The position numbers and the translations under genes are program-made. This document shows, one piece after another, positions 41,801 through 56,800 of a DNA stretch of 64,000 bases. This DNA comes from Tiliqua scincoides. Taxonomy: Eukaryota > Chordata > Lepidosauria > Squamata > Scincidae. The notes below the pieces were generated by a model. That model was not told the DNA's origin. It did no database searches and saw only the letters and a program-made list of their open reading frames with translations. Location of the stretch: the NCBI RefSeq assembly GCF_035046505.1, contig NC_089830.1:12700315-12764314 (forward strand), in the 5' to 3' direction. The first letter of the stretch is position 1. Each line of letters starts with the position of its first letter.

Positions 41801-44800
41801 TGTGTTTACAGAGGGGTGTGTGAATTTTATACCCTCAGGGCTGGCTTTGCCCTGAATCTCTGACCTCAAGTCAGGGAGACAAGGCATGTGAATGACTTGG
41901 AATTCACTCTTTGAGTCTTTGCTTCAGCTTGCAGAAGAGACTGTGATAGATGTTTCTGGGTGTGTCCAGGCAACTCTATGCTCTAAACTTCTATCCATTT
42001 CCTGTTCAGTTCAACTGATGCAGTTCCTTCCAGCAAATCTTGGGAATTGTGATGGCACTGCCAATGCAAGAGTTTTCTGGCTCCGCTCACAGAAATAAAG
42101 TTCCCAGGATGCTCTGAGGAGAGGAAATGGCTTTTCACCAAATTTAAACCAGTGATATAGCTGTGCCCTCTGCATCTGTATGTGGTGGATAAAGCCATGA
42201 ACACTCATCTGTAAAGAGCTCAACAAGGTGAACCAAAGTGTTCATCCCAATTAATTTGCTTCTGTTGTCCTTCTTGGGCTTTCAGTTGCTCCTGAACCGT
42301 GTGAAAGAACTTGGAAACATCTTGACGAAGGACTCTCTCCTTCAGTGGCTGGATCATGGGAAACTTGGGGTTCGGAAGCTCAGCCTCAGTGGACTTTCGT
42401 CCCTGATATTCGAATCTGATTTGGTAAGTCATATTCGAAAGACGGGGATAATAAAAATGTAACTCCTCAGATAGTTGGCCGGCACATGCACAGATTCCAT
42501 TCTTGCATATCCACAGGGACTTTGACAGAAGATTGCTGGGATGGGTGTACTCCTCTCTGCACCTATCAGGTGGTGGGGACTTTGTAATAAAAGAAGCTGC
42601 ACCCATGATAGTTCAGTTCCTCTTTATATGTGCATTTGGTGATGTTCGAGGGGCAGAATTGCTACCTACTTCTAGTTATCTGACTCTGTTCTCATTACCT
42701 GTGAATATTGTGCTGGTGCACTGGGATGGGGGCAGTGCAGCTAAGAGCAGGCAGGCAGGTGGGGGCAAGAGAGGTTGCATGAGGAGGAGGAGAAGAGACA
42801 GTGGCCTCCTCGTGAGCAGAAGGCAGTGTTGGTGCTCTGCAGGGGTGAGAGGAAGAGGCAGTATACAGTATATGGCCAACAGTATATGGAAGGAGTTGGC
42901 GTAATTGCATCCAGTCAGTTTTTTTAGAAAGTTGTCTACTTTAGGTCAGTTTTGGATACCAAAGGGACTTTGGGATTGGCCCATGGAGAATGGTTGGGCA
43001 CACTTGTGTCCACTTCCTGACTTGCCCTGCCATCTTGGGCACCGTCTTGGGGACTTGCCGCTGAACCTTCAGAATGGCGATGATGAGAGGCCAATAGAAG
43101 TCTACCTGAGGACTGCTCTGGGGCTGGGGCAAGCCTATATAAGGAGCCAAGAGTCAGGTTGAGTACAAGGATAGGTGAAGCTATCCCCTTCCCACTGCTG
43201 AACTATGAGGCTTGTTGTTGGGTCAGCAACCTTGAACTAGTCAAGGGACAGCCAGCACAGAGGCGGAAGCATCAGATGTTGATGAGCCTTCGCTATCACC
43301 TAACCCCATAGACATCAGGTTCATAAAGTGCATAGAGTATATGTTGAAGAGGTTCCCCTGGAACCGAACCCCATGTGTCCCATAGGCTCAATGATTCAGT
43401 ATCTGCTAACACGGTATCCACCCGATTTTCGAGGAACCTACCCTAGAGGATAACAAGAACTGACTGTATATATTTAAATGAGCCACCTCTTTTGTTTTAG
43501 ATGAAGAGCCCCTGGTGCATACAGCTGGCTCTCTTCAATCAGCTGGGCATGAGAAAGCCAGAAGCCCTCCCCAAAATTTTGGATGTGTTAGAGAGCACCT
43601 TGTCCTCTATCACAGGGGAGGAAGAAACCAGCTACATCAAAATTTTGTCTGCAACCTACTCTACTCTTGTTGACCATGTGAGTTTTTTAGATTGTCACGA
43701 ACAAGTGACACTGTACACGTGACCCATGGAGTTCTTTGGTACTGGGCACGCTATCAAGAGTGCGTGTGCTAAATTCAGGAGAAGAGACATGGGCTCCTCA
43801 TCCTTGTAGCCACAGAAAATGAAGGGTTAAAACCAGAAACAACATCTCTGTTGCACATTGTCACCAGTAATTTAGTGTTGGGAGAATCAGAACAGATATA
43901 AGAAAGTATTTATTTATTTATCTAGCCACCCACCCGCTCACCCAGTAACTGTAATTATTCTTTGTAACTCCTTACCACAGGATGTGGTGATGGCATCTGG
44001 CTTAGATACCTTGAAAAAGGGATTGGACAGATGTATGGAGGAAGAGTCCATCACAGGTTACAAACCATGATTGGTGTGTGCAACCTCCTGCTTTTAGAAG
44101 CAGGCTACCTCAGAATGCCAAGTGCAAGGGAGTGGCACCAGCATGCAGTCTTGTGTGCTTCCTGAGGTATCTGCTGGGCCTGTGAAATACAGTAAATTGG
44201 ACGAGATGGGCCTTTGGCCTGATCCAGCAGGGCTCTTCTTATGTTCTTATGAGATTAGAAACCTGGCAAGTATCAACCTCTGGTGACTCTTCCTATTTGT
44301 TTCCTATTTGCAGGAGGAAGCAAGCGTCCGTGCCCTAGTGATAAAGCACTTGTGGTTGCTTCGGAGCCGGAAGGGGAAACAGTGGCTCCCACATACAACA
44401 GAAGCAGCCATTTCTGAAATGGTGAACATTCTTGTTCATCTCCAGGATAAGAGTCAGGTGGTGGAGGTGAGTGGCCACCTGCGTGACTTACATTAGCAGG
44501 AGAGAGGAATCACCTCCAAGAGCAGGGACCAAGACTCTTGTTGCCAGGGGTGACCTGCCATTGACTGTTCTGGGAAATTCTCCCATGTTGTAGCTCAACT
44601 CTTGCTTGCTGTGCCCGTGGGGGAAGGATGATGCTAAGGATAGGCAGGGCAGGCCCAAGACCTCCTAAGGCAGCATGCCAAATATTGTCCCCCTTTAACT
44701 GATGATGTGCCAGTCTCTGTTCCTCCCCTTCCCCATGTTCTTGTTCAACTCTCTCCTGCCCTCCAGCTTTCTCTTCCTCTGCTCTTCTCTATCCCTTCTT

Positions 44801-47800
44801 CCCTTTCCAATGCAGGGAGTGGGAGGAGGAGGAGGAGGAGCAGTGGAGGTAGGCAGGCAGGCAGAGATGGGCAGCCCCACCAATCTGCGTTAGCTGGCCT
44901 CATGAATGGGCTGGCCCTGCTCAAGGGTTTCATGTACATGTTGGCTTCGCAAGACTGTAGCTAAGTGAATTGGAGGACTGATTGATGGATTGTCTTCTTA
45001 ATGATCTTACATCACAAAGATCAGCAAGGCTGTTTTTAAATCACCTGAGCCAAAAAACTTTTTTAAAATTTTTTTAAAAATTGATTTGCTATAGTACGTT
45101 TTTTTGCCATCCACTTAAGTGCTTGGAATGGAACCCACGCGAATAATGAGGCTCCACCTGTAGATCTAGCGCATGTTTTCCAGCTCAAAGCTGACATGAA
45201 ACAAACCTGTTTCCAGTCCACTCAAAATATCTGAGAAATAACCAGTTTCCACTGTATTACTCTTTTCTTGCAAGCTAGCTAGCTGAATTCTTGAATATTT
45301 TAGTTTTCCTATGTACGTACATTTGTACTCTGACCTTCCTCTAAGGATCACACAATGGTAGCCGGAGATCTAGACATTTGCCCAGCATGCTTCAGTCCTA
45401 AATAGCTCTTTGATTAACCTCTCAAGGCCTTGTGTCTTGCTGGCACATCAGGGAGAAGGCGCCCCAACTAGGGGTGATAGGGTCCTGCTGCAGACGTAGA
45501 CATAGGGTAGCTTACAGCCTGATGCTATGCGGCCGCTGTGCTGATTACTCAGGGCTGCCTGCGCTTTGTCTGCTGATTCCAATGTGCCATCATGTTGGAG
45601 AGGTTAACTCTGGCGTGTGTGTGTGAGAGAGAGATGGTTGGCAACCTTCAGTCTCAAAAGACTATGGTATAAGCTTACAGCAGCCGGAATTCCCAGGCGG
45701 TCTCCCATCCAAGTACTAACCAGGCCTGAGCCTGCTTAGCTTCCGAGATCAGACAAGATCGGGCATGTGCAGGGTAACAGACCTCTGAAAGACTTACCCG
45801 CATGGCATGACTCCTGTGCAGGGCTATACCAGCTATTCCATGGGACTCCTATGAGCTACACAAGCTACGTTGCCAGCTTTGGAGCCACTGGGGGCATGTA
45901 CAGCTCAGAAAGGGATTTTGGGATCTGGTGTCTCCTGACTTTATCTATCCCACCTTGCTTCCCTCCCCCCTTTTTCAACCTCTCTGCTGGTGAGGTTGTG
46001 GCCAGGGACTTTCTTCAACCTGTTGGTGGTGGGGCATGGCTTTCTGGTGTACTGCTGTGCTTGTGTCAGTGCAGCACCTGTCAGGCTTCTGCACTGGTGG
46101 GGCTGCCTGTGTGCTGGTGTGTGTGGCAGTATGCTGAGCCATTGGGGAACAATGATCATGCTGCGATCCGTTTTGACGTGCACGTTGGGGGAAGAATACC
46201 AGGCAAATCTCTAACAAAAACCCTTGACTTCCGACGGGCAGACGTCCCTCAAATGAGGAGGCTGGTTAGAAGGAGGTTGAAAGGGAGGGTAAAAAGAGTC
46301 CAGTCTCTCCAGAATGCGTGGAGGCTGCTTAAAACAACAGTAATAGAGGCCCAGCAGAGGTGTATACCGCAAAGAAAGAAGGGTTCCACTAAATCCAGGA
46401 GGGTGCCCGCATGGCTAACCAGCCAAGTTAGAGAGGCTGTGAAGGGCAAGGAAGCTTCCTTCCGTAAATGGAAGTCTTGCCCTAATGAAGAGAATAAAAA
46501 GGAACATAAACTGTGGCAAAAGAAATGTAAGAAGGTGATAGGGGAGGCCAAGCGAGACTATGAGGAACGCATGGCCAGCAACATTAAGGGGAATAATAAA
46601 AGCTTCTTCAAATATGTTAGAAGCAGGAAACCCGCCAGAGAAGCAGTTGGCCCTCTGGATGGTGAGGGAGGGAAAGGGGAGATAAAAGGAGACTTAGAGA
46701 TGGCAGAGAAATTAAATGAGTTCTTTGCATCTGTCTTCACGGCAGAAGACCTCGGGCAGATACCGCTACCCGAACGGCCCCTCCTAACCGAGGAGTTAAG
46801 TCAGATAGAGGTTAAAAGAGAAGATGTTTCAGACCTCATTGATAAATTAAAGATCAATAAGTCACCGGGCCCTGATGGCATACACCCAAGGGTTATTAAG
46901 GAACTGAAGAATGAAGTTGCAGATCTCTTGACTAAGGTATGCAACTTGTCCCTCAAAACGGCCACGGTGCCAGAAGATTGGAGGATAGCAAATGTCACGC
47001 CTATTTTTAAAAAGGGAAAGAGGGGGGACCCGGGAAACTATAGGCCGGTCAGCCTAACATCCATACCGGGTAAGATGGTAGAATGCCTCATCAAAGATAG
47101 GATCTCAAAACACATAGACGAACAGGCCTTGCTGAGGGAGAGTCAGCATGGCTTCTGTAAGGGTAAGTCTTGCCTCACAAACCTTATAGAATTCTTTGAA
47201 AAGGTCAACAGGCATGTGGATGCGGGAGAACCCGTGGACATTATATATCTGGACTTTCAGAAGGCGTTTGACACGGTCCCTCACCAAAGGCTACTGAAAA
47301 AACTCCACAGTCAGGGAATTAGAGGACAGGTCCTCTCGTGGATTGAGAACTGGTTGGAGGCCAGGAAGCAGAGAGTGGGTGTCAATGGGCAATTTTCACA
47401 ATGGAGAGAGGTGAAAAGCGGTGTGCCCCAAGGATCTGTCCTGGGACCGGTGCTTTTCAACCTCTTCATAAATGACCTGGAGACAGGGTTGAGCAGTGAA
47501 GTGGCTAAGTTTGCAGACGACACCAAACTTTTCCGAGTGGTAAAGACCAGAAGTGATTGTGAGGAGCTCCAGAAGGATCTCTCCAGACTGGCAGAATGGG
47601 CAGCAAAATGGCAGATGCGCTTCAATGTCAGTAAGTGTAAAGTCATGCACATTGGGGCAAAAAATCAAAACTTTAGATATAGGCTGATGGGTTCTGAGCT
47701 GTCTGTGACAGATCAGGAGAGAGATCTTGGGGTGGTGGTGGACAGGTCGATGAAAGTGTCGACCCAATGTGCGGTGGCAGTGAAGAAGGCCAATTCTATG

Positions 47801-50800
47801 CTTGGGATCATTAGGAAGGGTATTGAGAACAAAACGGTTAGTATTATAATGCCGTTGTACAAATCGATGGTAAGGCCACACCTGGAGTATTGTGTCCAGT
47901 TCTGGTCGCCGCATCTCAAAAAAGACATAGTGGAAATGGAAAAGGTGCAAAAGAGAGCGACTAAGATGATTACAGGGCTGGGGCACCTTCCTTATGAGGA
48001 AAGGCTACGGCGTTTGGGCCTCTTCAGCCTAGAAAAGAGACGCTTGAGGGGGGACATGATTGAGACATACAAAATTATGCAGGGGATGGACAGAGTGGAT
48101 AGGGAGATGCTCTTTACACTCTCACATAATACCAGAACCAGGGGACATCCACTAAAATTGAGTGTTGGGCGGGTTAGGACAGACAAAAGAAAATATTTCT
48201 TTACTCAGCGCGTGGTCGGTCTGTGGAACTCCTTGCCACAGGATGTGGTGCTGGCGTCTAGCCTAGACGCCTTTAAAAGGGGATTGGACGAGTTTCTGGA
48301 GGAAAAATCCATTATGGGGTACAAGCCATGATGTGTATGCGCAACCTCCTGATTTTAGGAATGGGTTAAGTCAGAATGCCAGATGTAGGGGAGAGCACCA
48401 GGATGACGTCTCTTGCTATCTGGTGTGCTCCCTGGGGCATTTGGTGGGCCGCTGTGAGATACAGGAAGCTGGACTAGATGGGCCTATGGCCTGATCCAGT
48501 GGGGCTGTTCTTAAGAACATAGGAACAGCCCCACTGGATGTTATGTTGAACTGGATGTTATAAGATCTGGATGTTCTTATGTTCTTATGTTCTTATGCTG
48601 GTGTTTCCCCTGGCTAGGATTGTTTCCTGAGATTTCCATAAGAAGCCTTCCATAGGAGAAAAATTCTTCTCCAGTGCAAAGGACGCCTTAGGACAGGGGT
48701 CTCCAAACTTTTTGGCCAGAGGGCCACATCAAATATCTGGCACGGTATTGAGGGTCGGAACAAAAATGTAAATATAACATTTATATAAATAAATCAGAGA
48801 TGGAACTTAGATGAGCGAATAAATAATGAATGGGCTCATTCATTCAACCTCTCCGGCCCTTCAGACCAGACGCAACCCTCCAGACGCAACCAGAGCACTG
48901 TTCCAGTCATGTTCCACCAAGTGGGCCAGAGGCTTTCAGGGAACAAGAGGCTGGTCATGTGCCAGATAGAGGTTTTCCATGGGCCACATACGGCCCCCGG
49001 GCCAGGGTTTGGAGACCCCTGCCTTAGGATATGAACTTTTTTGACTCCATGTGCTGCAGGAAGCAATGGCCTATCTCAGAGTGCTGGTCCCAAGAGTGAG
49101 GAGGTATGTGAAATCCCAAAGCCACGACCTTCACTTCGTGCTCTACCATGTTGCCAAACATTTGGTAAGTCTCTGTTGCTGCCTTCCCAGGGTACCACTT
49201 TAAATCCCACCTGTTCGTTAAGAATAGAGTAGAACTACTTACAAAGCTTTATCTTACTGAGCTTTATCTCAACAAAACTCATACAGGTATAATATCATTA
49301 GCTGAAGATTTTTCACCTTCAATTTTATTTCAATGTGATGAGAACGGTCCTTTAAATTAAAGGAAAAACATCCTTTAACAATAGCCTCACTTACCATTGT
49401 AATCTCTCTCCAAGGGCTTAGAGAGGCTTCACTCCCAGGCAAGCAACCCCTGCCTTCCCCCTGGAGCACTCAAAAGAATACAAAGGGAAGTGATTATTGC
49501 CTCCCTCTTTGCATTCTTTCCCTGTGCTTCAGGTGAAGGGAAGTGTCACTGCCTAGGAGTGAAGCCTTTCTAAGCACCTGGAGAGAGAGAGAGAGATTGT
49601 CTGCTTTCTGCTTCTGCTCTCCCTCACAATGTTAAGTGAAGCTGTTTTTAAACCACTGAGAAAAGGGACATTGTTTTTTAAATGGATTTCATTTAGCATG
49701 ATTTTTGGCATCTGCAGGGGTTCTCAGAACGGATCCCTCATGGATGCCAAGACTCAACCTGTATAAATTTTCTCATATACCGTGGGGAATTTCCACATCA
49801 CACTATATAGTAGTATGATGTTCGTTGTCCCATAGTCCTCTAGTGAAATTCATAGATGAGCAAGGATTTGAACCTAGGTCTGCTTAGTCTACATCCAACT
49901 TCGTGGGTTTCACTAGTTTATTTGTGATAGAAGGGTGGTAGGATCAGTACAGAGTGTTCCCTTTGCACAAATATGCCTGATGCCAGTTCTCATTGTTATT
50001 TTCTGGAAGACCAAGACCTACAGCCCAGATCTCATTAGGGGTGCTGCCCTGAGCTGTGTGTTCCATCCTTGTGTGAAGGAGGCAGCAATATTCAAGGTGG
50101 CAGCTTGCTTTGTGGGTAAGTCAAGGAGCATCCCTCACTTCAGTGCTGAACATCAGCCCCCACCCGTTTCTCTAATCCAATAAACAGTGTGACTGTTTCA
50201 AAGACACCCCCTCTTTTTCACCTGGCAGATCCTCCCAAACTGCAGAGCACCCCTGAAAACCATCCTAATTGTTGGAGACTATTTTTGCTTGTTTGTATTT
50301 TGGCAAAAGTGTATTTTGGCTTAAAAAACATTAGGTCAGCATTTGGCTGTGCGAGAACTTGTGATATCTGGGTGACTGAACAGAGAAGTCCCTTTGATTC
50401 AACAGGTCGCTTGGTGCAGAAACTAGAACCCAGTGCCAGGAACAGGGGACCACTGGCTTCTCTACAAGAATAGTTTATACAAGTGGTTCCCAAACTGTGG
50501 GTCAGGTCCCACTGGTTGATTGTGACCTGAATTTTGGTGGGTTTTATGTAGGAACATAAATCGGGTCATTTCCCCTTAAGGGGAGTGACCTAGTAATGGA
50601 TGCCCCGGCAGTGCCACAGTAAACCAAAAGTCACTCCAATCTGAAGATTGGAGTGAAATGAAGCTTGGGGGAGACCCGCAGAGGGAGCTGCAGGCCTCTC
50701 GGACCCTCTCCAAGGCTGGCAGACCCCCTCAGGTAGGCAAGTCTCTGGGTGCCTGCGGCGCCACTATCACTGCGGCGCCACTGGGGCACATCCCCTCTCT

Positions 50801-53800
50801 CAGTCCCTGCCACTTACAAGCAGTTCTTGGACTCCCAGCGAGTTTGAGAACCGCTGAGCTATTTCCTCAAGCCCTGAGGCTATTCAAAAATCAGATACTG
50901 TAGTTACATATTACCCTACAAAGAGCCCAACTGCTGCAGTTTGCAAGCACGTGTAAATATAGGGAGATAAATGTTTCAGGGTCTTTTTCTGGTTATTATC
51001 CCTTATAAATAAATAGATTTTTCTTTCTAGACCTCTTTTTTTAAAGTCAGGTAAACCTAAGTGGGTCCTGATAGAGTATCGTTTAAAAAGTGGGTCCTGA
51101 TGCTTAAAAGATGCCCCTTGTTTATTACCTCTCGGTACAGTATATGTGCCCCACAGGGAGAACACTGGTCTCAGTTCACAACCTCCTAAGGCAGTGGCTC
51201 TCAAACTACTAGCACCAGGACCTCCTTTTTAGAATGAGAATCTGTCAGGACCCACCGGAAATGATGTTCTGAAGTGACATCATCAAGCAGGAAAATCTTT
51301 ATTTCTTTCTTTATTTTAATAAATGCAAATACAATAAAATTAAAAAGAATAAAGATATTACAAGTTGTATGGCAAGTGTGGAGATCTCAAACTACATTTC
51401 TTTGTTCTACTACTACAAAATCATGCAAAAAAGTTAGTCATCACATCTTACACAATCTACACTTATTTAAAATGTACATTTTCAAAAGAAAAAGAAAAAT
51501 GAGAAAAACATAAAAGTTAAATCCCCTATCTACTCATCAAATCCATAGATTATTTGACCCATTCTCCCTTCAATGCGCAGGAAGTCCATGAATGGTTTCC
51601 AATTGTCCATAAACGTTTTACTGACTTATCTTTAAGAAGTATTGTAAGTTTCTCCATTTCTGTCAAATCCAATACCTTTAGCCAGCGTTCTTCCACTACA
51701 GGTATCTCTGGAACTTTCCAGTATTTGGCATATGATATTCTTGCAGCAGTTGTCATCTATAAAAACATAGTTTCATAGTCTTTCTGAATTGAATCATCCA
51801 GTATTCCCAACAAAAAAGTGTCTTGTTTCATCTGTAAATTTACCTTAAATGTCAACTGCATTTGCTGGTGTATCAAAGTCCAATATTTTTTTTTTTGCTT
51901 TTGTACAAGTCCATCACATATGGTAGAACGTTCCTTCTTGTCTTTTACACTTCCAACATCTATTTGGTATATTAATACATTTTTGCCAGTTTACCTGGAG
52001 TCAGACACCATCTATACATCATTTTATACAAGTTCTCTAAGATTTGCATTCAATAAGCAGGAAACCTTTTCACAATCGTAGGCTACAATCCTACTCGTGC
52101 TTATCCAGAACTCCCATTTACTGTGTTACATTCTAGCCTGTTAAAAGTACAAGTTTGTCGCATTTCCCCAAATGGAAGCAACAAGTCTAATACAGTAAAA
52201 AGAAAATATTGAAATGATATGGGGAGCCACCTGAAATTGGCTCGCGGTTCACCTTGTGGGTCCTGACCCACAGTTTGAGAAACACTGAACTAGGGAGGTA
52301 TCTGGCAGTCCTAGGTGCTGTCTTGACAGTCCAAGAATCAACATTCCGTCCATTGTCGATGGCAACACCATGAAGGAAGTCCCAAAAGGCATCCCCTGAG
52401 CACTGAAGCTGTCCTTCAAGATGGGTCTCTCCAGAGGTCTCATGGCACTTTACAACCACTTCAGAGCACTCCCTCATAAGCTAATACTGATTCAGGTTGG
52501 TTTTCCAAGAGTAACTTCCTATTTATTCCACTGTCTCTTTAGGACACCTGGCTCATATTAATGGGAGATTCTTAAGAGGAGAAGATTTTCCTGCCTACTT
52601 CACGTGTAAGTGAGGAGTGCAGCTTTGCCCTTTCATAAACTCCCCATATTTTTTAAGGATTTTGTGGTCCAAGTTCATCCAGGAGGGAGCAGGTTCATCA
52701 CTGGTCTCTGATAATCTCATTACATGACTGTTTTAACTTCCAGAAGAAAAGGAACCCACTAGATTTTGGGGCTCTCTGTTCTCCAAGGAGGGAGGGTCCC
52801 CAAGGTAGCTCCTTCTGACTCAGCTCCCTAGGTGGCAGAGAAAGCTATCATTTTTTCCCAGTTAATCCCAAACGGACCAATAGGATGAATAGAGTGGACA
52901 GCAAGAGATCAAGGGCCGTCACTAACTGCTAGGCTATTAACCCTTCTCTTTCATCACAATTTACATTCAAATCCACATTTTTTAGGGGGAGGGGAACAAA
53001 AACAGTGCACAATTATTGTGTACCTTGGTACCTGTTGATTTTGTTTTGCTTTTCTGTTGACCTTCTTGGGGGGGGGGGTTGTTTAAACCATGTTTTATTT
53101 ATTGTATTTTGATATATTTTTATGTTCATTGTAATTTGTTTTTTTCTGGAATTTTAATTTGTGATTGTGACCCACCCTGGACTTCCTGTTGTTCTGGAGA
53201 AGGGCAGGATAGAAATCTATTGAAAAAATAAATAAAAATTACGTGAAGCTGTCTTTTTCTGCCCACTCATAAGGCACAGTTAGATAGAGAGGACAAAAAG
53301 CAGAGAGGGCAGTGGTGGCTTGGGATGGACTGAGGAAGTTGGAAAGAAAAGGGGATTTCCCGTGCATGGAGATAGGCACAAACAAATAAGAAAACAAAAC
53401 AGACTTTGTAGTTAAAAGAAGAAAAAGGTCCAGCAGGCATCTCTGATTGATTGGCCTTCTCTCTCACCCATTCAGGGCTTCAAAATGAAACCCGTGATGT
53501 AACTGAGGAAGGCAGATTGGTTGGTGCTGCCACCAAGACCCTCTTACACCGGGTCTTCAGGGAGCACAGCAAAAAAGGTATCCAGGGCTTTATGTCCCAC
53601 TGTGTCAGGAAATGTTTGGCAACAGGAAAGTACCCACCGGAATACTGCAGGGAAGGACTGGTGAGTACAGTATGTGCTTTGAACTCGCAATCAGTCAAAT
53701 ACCTGCAGAATCATGACCATGGCTGATGTGGAAGTAGAAACCAGATTTAGGCCCTGGGATTCAGCAGTGTCGGAATGAGTGTTCTGGTGTCACTAGGTGC

Positions 53801-56800
53801 TTTCTGTCTGTCACAGAAGGTGGCACGCCCTGGTCCCTGCAAGCAGCTGGCTCCGCACACCTGCCTGCACCCAGTGGCGTAGCTGGAGGGGGGGCAGAGC
53901 ACTCAGCTGGCAGGGAGCCTCAGCGTGGAGGGCAAGTGGCCCCTCCCTTCGGAGCCATTCCCATATGGTTCCGTTTTGCTCCCCCTGCCGGGAATGGCTC
54001 TGAAGGGATCGACTACTTGCCCCCCGCCAGACTGGCTGCACCATCCCCCTCCAGCTATGCCACTGCCTCCACCAGTCACCTACGGGCACTTGTTCAAGTG
54101 GTGGGTGGCAGGTGGGTGGAATGAGGCAGCAACAAGGCAGGAAGGAGGGTGGATTGGGACCAGGAAGGGGGGCAGGTTTGACAGTGGAGGTGTCTGCCAA
54201 ATCCTACCCCCCTTCCCAGCCTCGATCCCCCAACCCAGGTTCATGCAGACTTATGCCAGCTATGGAGCTGGCGCAGGTCTGAGTAGACTCCTTGCCAGGG
54301 CACGGGCTTGTTGCCTGGGGCAAGGGAATCTGTGTTCTCTTACTCCCCAGGAGGCACCACATTGGTGCAGCTGCATTGCTGCACAGGGGGTTTGAAAGGA
54401 TTGGGCTGCTAGGCTACTATTGGGAAGCCATCTACGCTGTGATGCAGTTCCTCCCAGGGAAGGTCACCTGGAATCCACATTGTTGACCTTGCAGTGACTA
54501 GGTAACTACTCTTGTTTAAATTTCCTCAGGTGTTTAACTTTTGTTTAGATTGTGATTATGCTTGCAGTAACACCTGTGTGGGTATCTTTTTGTTGCTCTA
54601 TTATTGTGATTGCAAGTGCAGGCCACTCTGTAGATCTGTCTGTTGAAAAGCAGCAGATATGTTTTTAAAGCAAAATAAACACAATCATAAATACCCTTTT
54701 CAGATATTCCCTGTCACCGGATCCCAGCTGAAACCCAGCACATCAAGAACCTCCTCAGTCCCATCTTTGCTTTGCATTCTTCAAACAGTGAGTTAGAACA
54801 TTTCGAAAAGCATACTTTGAGTGGAACGGAATGGATACATGTCATTGTTGTTTCACCTATCCCATACAGATTTGTCTTGCCACTCTTTGGATTCTCCTGT
54901 GCTCTTGGGTCTGTGCTCTTCATGCCAAGAATTTGGGGTGTCCATCTGAACTCCGCTCACTGCAAATCTTTTGCAGTGTGTTTTGTTCATTAACTCAGTA
55001 AAGCTCTCTGTAAGGTTTTTCAGATAGGAGGAAAAAGAATAGAACTGAAAGCCATTGGGAGACACTGGTTCTCAAAACTTGAGTTCAACGTGGCAAAGAT
55101 GTCTTGCTGTTTTTTATCTTCTTGTCACTCAGCTGTTGTTGTGATAGCAATACAGTTGCTGTCTAAAGCAGTGTTTCTCAAACTGTGGGTCGGGACTCAT
55201 TAGGTGGGTCGCTAGCCAATTTTAGGTGGGTCCCTTCATTTCAATGTGTATTTTATTTTTAATATATTGTTAATATATTCTATTTTAATATAGTAATGTA
55301 TTAATATATAATACAATGTGTATTTTGTTATTTATTTATATATATATATATATTAATATATATAAAATATATAAAAATATTTTAATATAATTAATATAAT
55401 TATTTTTAATATATTTAAAATAATATATTTTAATACCATTGATGCTGCCATGGTATGTGACCGCATTTGGGGAAAATGTTACAGGTCTTTTAACAGGCTA
55501 ATATGTATATGCTTTTAACAATGGTAGTAAATGGAACTTACTCGTGGATACGTGTGGAAAAGATTGCAGCCTTTGGGATATTTGGGAATTTTTTTTTAAC
55601 TGATCAGTAACTGGTTAGGAGGATCCTTCATTTTAAATTAATTTTTAACCTTGTAAACTTTGAGTTGATTTGATTTAATTTTGTCACATGGGAGGGTGTT
55701 AAAAATTTTGCTACTTGATGAGGTCACTTCTGGCCATGACATCACTTCCAGGTTAGTGACATCACTTCCGGTGGATCCCGACAGTTGCTATTCTAGAAAG
55801 TGGGTCCCAGTATGAATAGGTTTGAGAAGTGTACGCCCAATTGGAAATATTTATAATCAAAGCCAGCTCATCCATCTTTAAAATAAAATAAATTTAATAA
55901 TTAACCAATTGTTGCCCAGCCCACAAGTGCACACATTTTATCCCTGTTGCGTATATGCAACGTTGGGCAAAAATGACCTAATTCTTTTTTTTATTTTTTT
56001 CCAGGCAGGCCCTGAAGATGCATCTGCAATAAAAAACTGCAAATCAAATGTGGAAGCCAACGTCTGTGGACAGACAGTGACTCTTCCACTTCCCCCGTCT
56101 CCAAAAGTGAGTTAGCAGGTTTTAAAAAGCAAACCACAAACTGACTTATGGGCAGTGGAATTCTAAACAAATCCCCTGCCCACTGATGCAGCCATGCCAC
56201 TGGAACACCTGCTGAATTCTGCAGGGGGTGGGGAGGGCAGTCATGGAGGCCTCCTTCAGGTAAGGGAACATCAAGGTCCTTGGAAAAGAATCCAAGGACT
56301 GCACCATTTCCAGCAGTGGAGTGGTAAATCGTAAAGTGCAGGAGCTCACCTTGACATCCCATATAGATAAAACCCATAAGAACATAAGAACAGCCCCACT
56401 GGATCAGGGCATAGGCCCATCTAGTCCAACTTCCTGTATTTCACAGCAGCCCACCAAATGCCCCTGGGAGCACGCCAGATAACAAGAGACCTACATCCTG
56501 GTGCCCTCCCTTGGGCACCCACTAAGACAAGACTAAGACAAAATCTACCCACTAAGACTGAGGTATTCAATCTGTGCGTCCTGCCTGCTTAGGGAGGCAT
56601 GGTTAGCTGCCAGGGGCATCATGGGGCATCTCCAGGAGAGTGGTGGCCCTTGCTGTAGGACCGAGTAGAGTAGAGTAGAGTAGATTTGATGCTCTGCTCT
56701 GCTGCGCCTGTACCTGCCGCCTCCCTAAGTCCTATTTTGTTCAATGGGGCTTACTCTCAGGTAAGTGTGGTTAGGATTGCAGCCTCAGAGTGCTGGCAGC

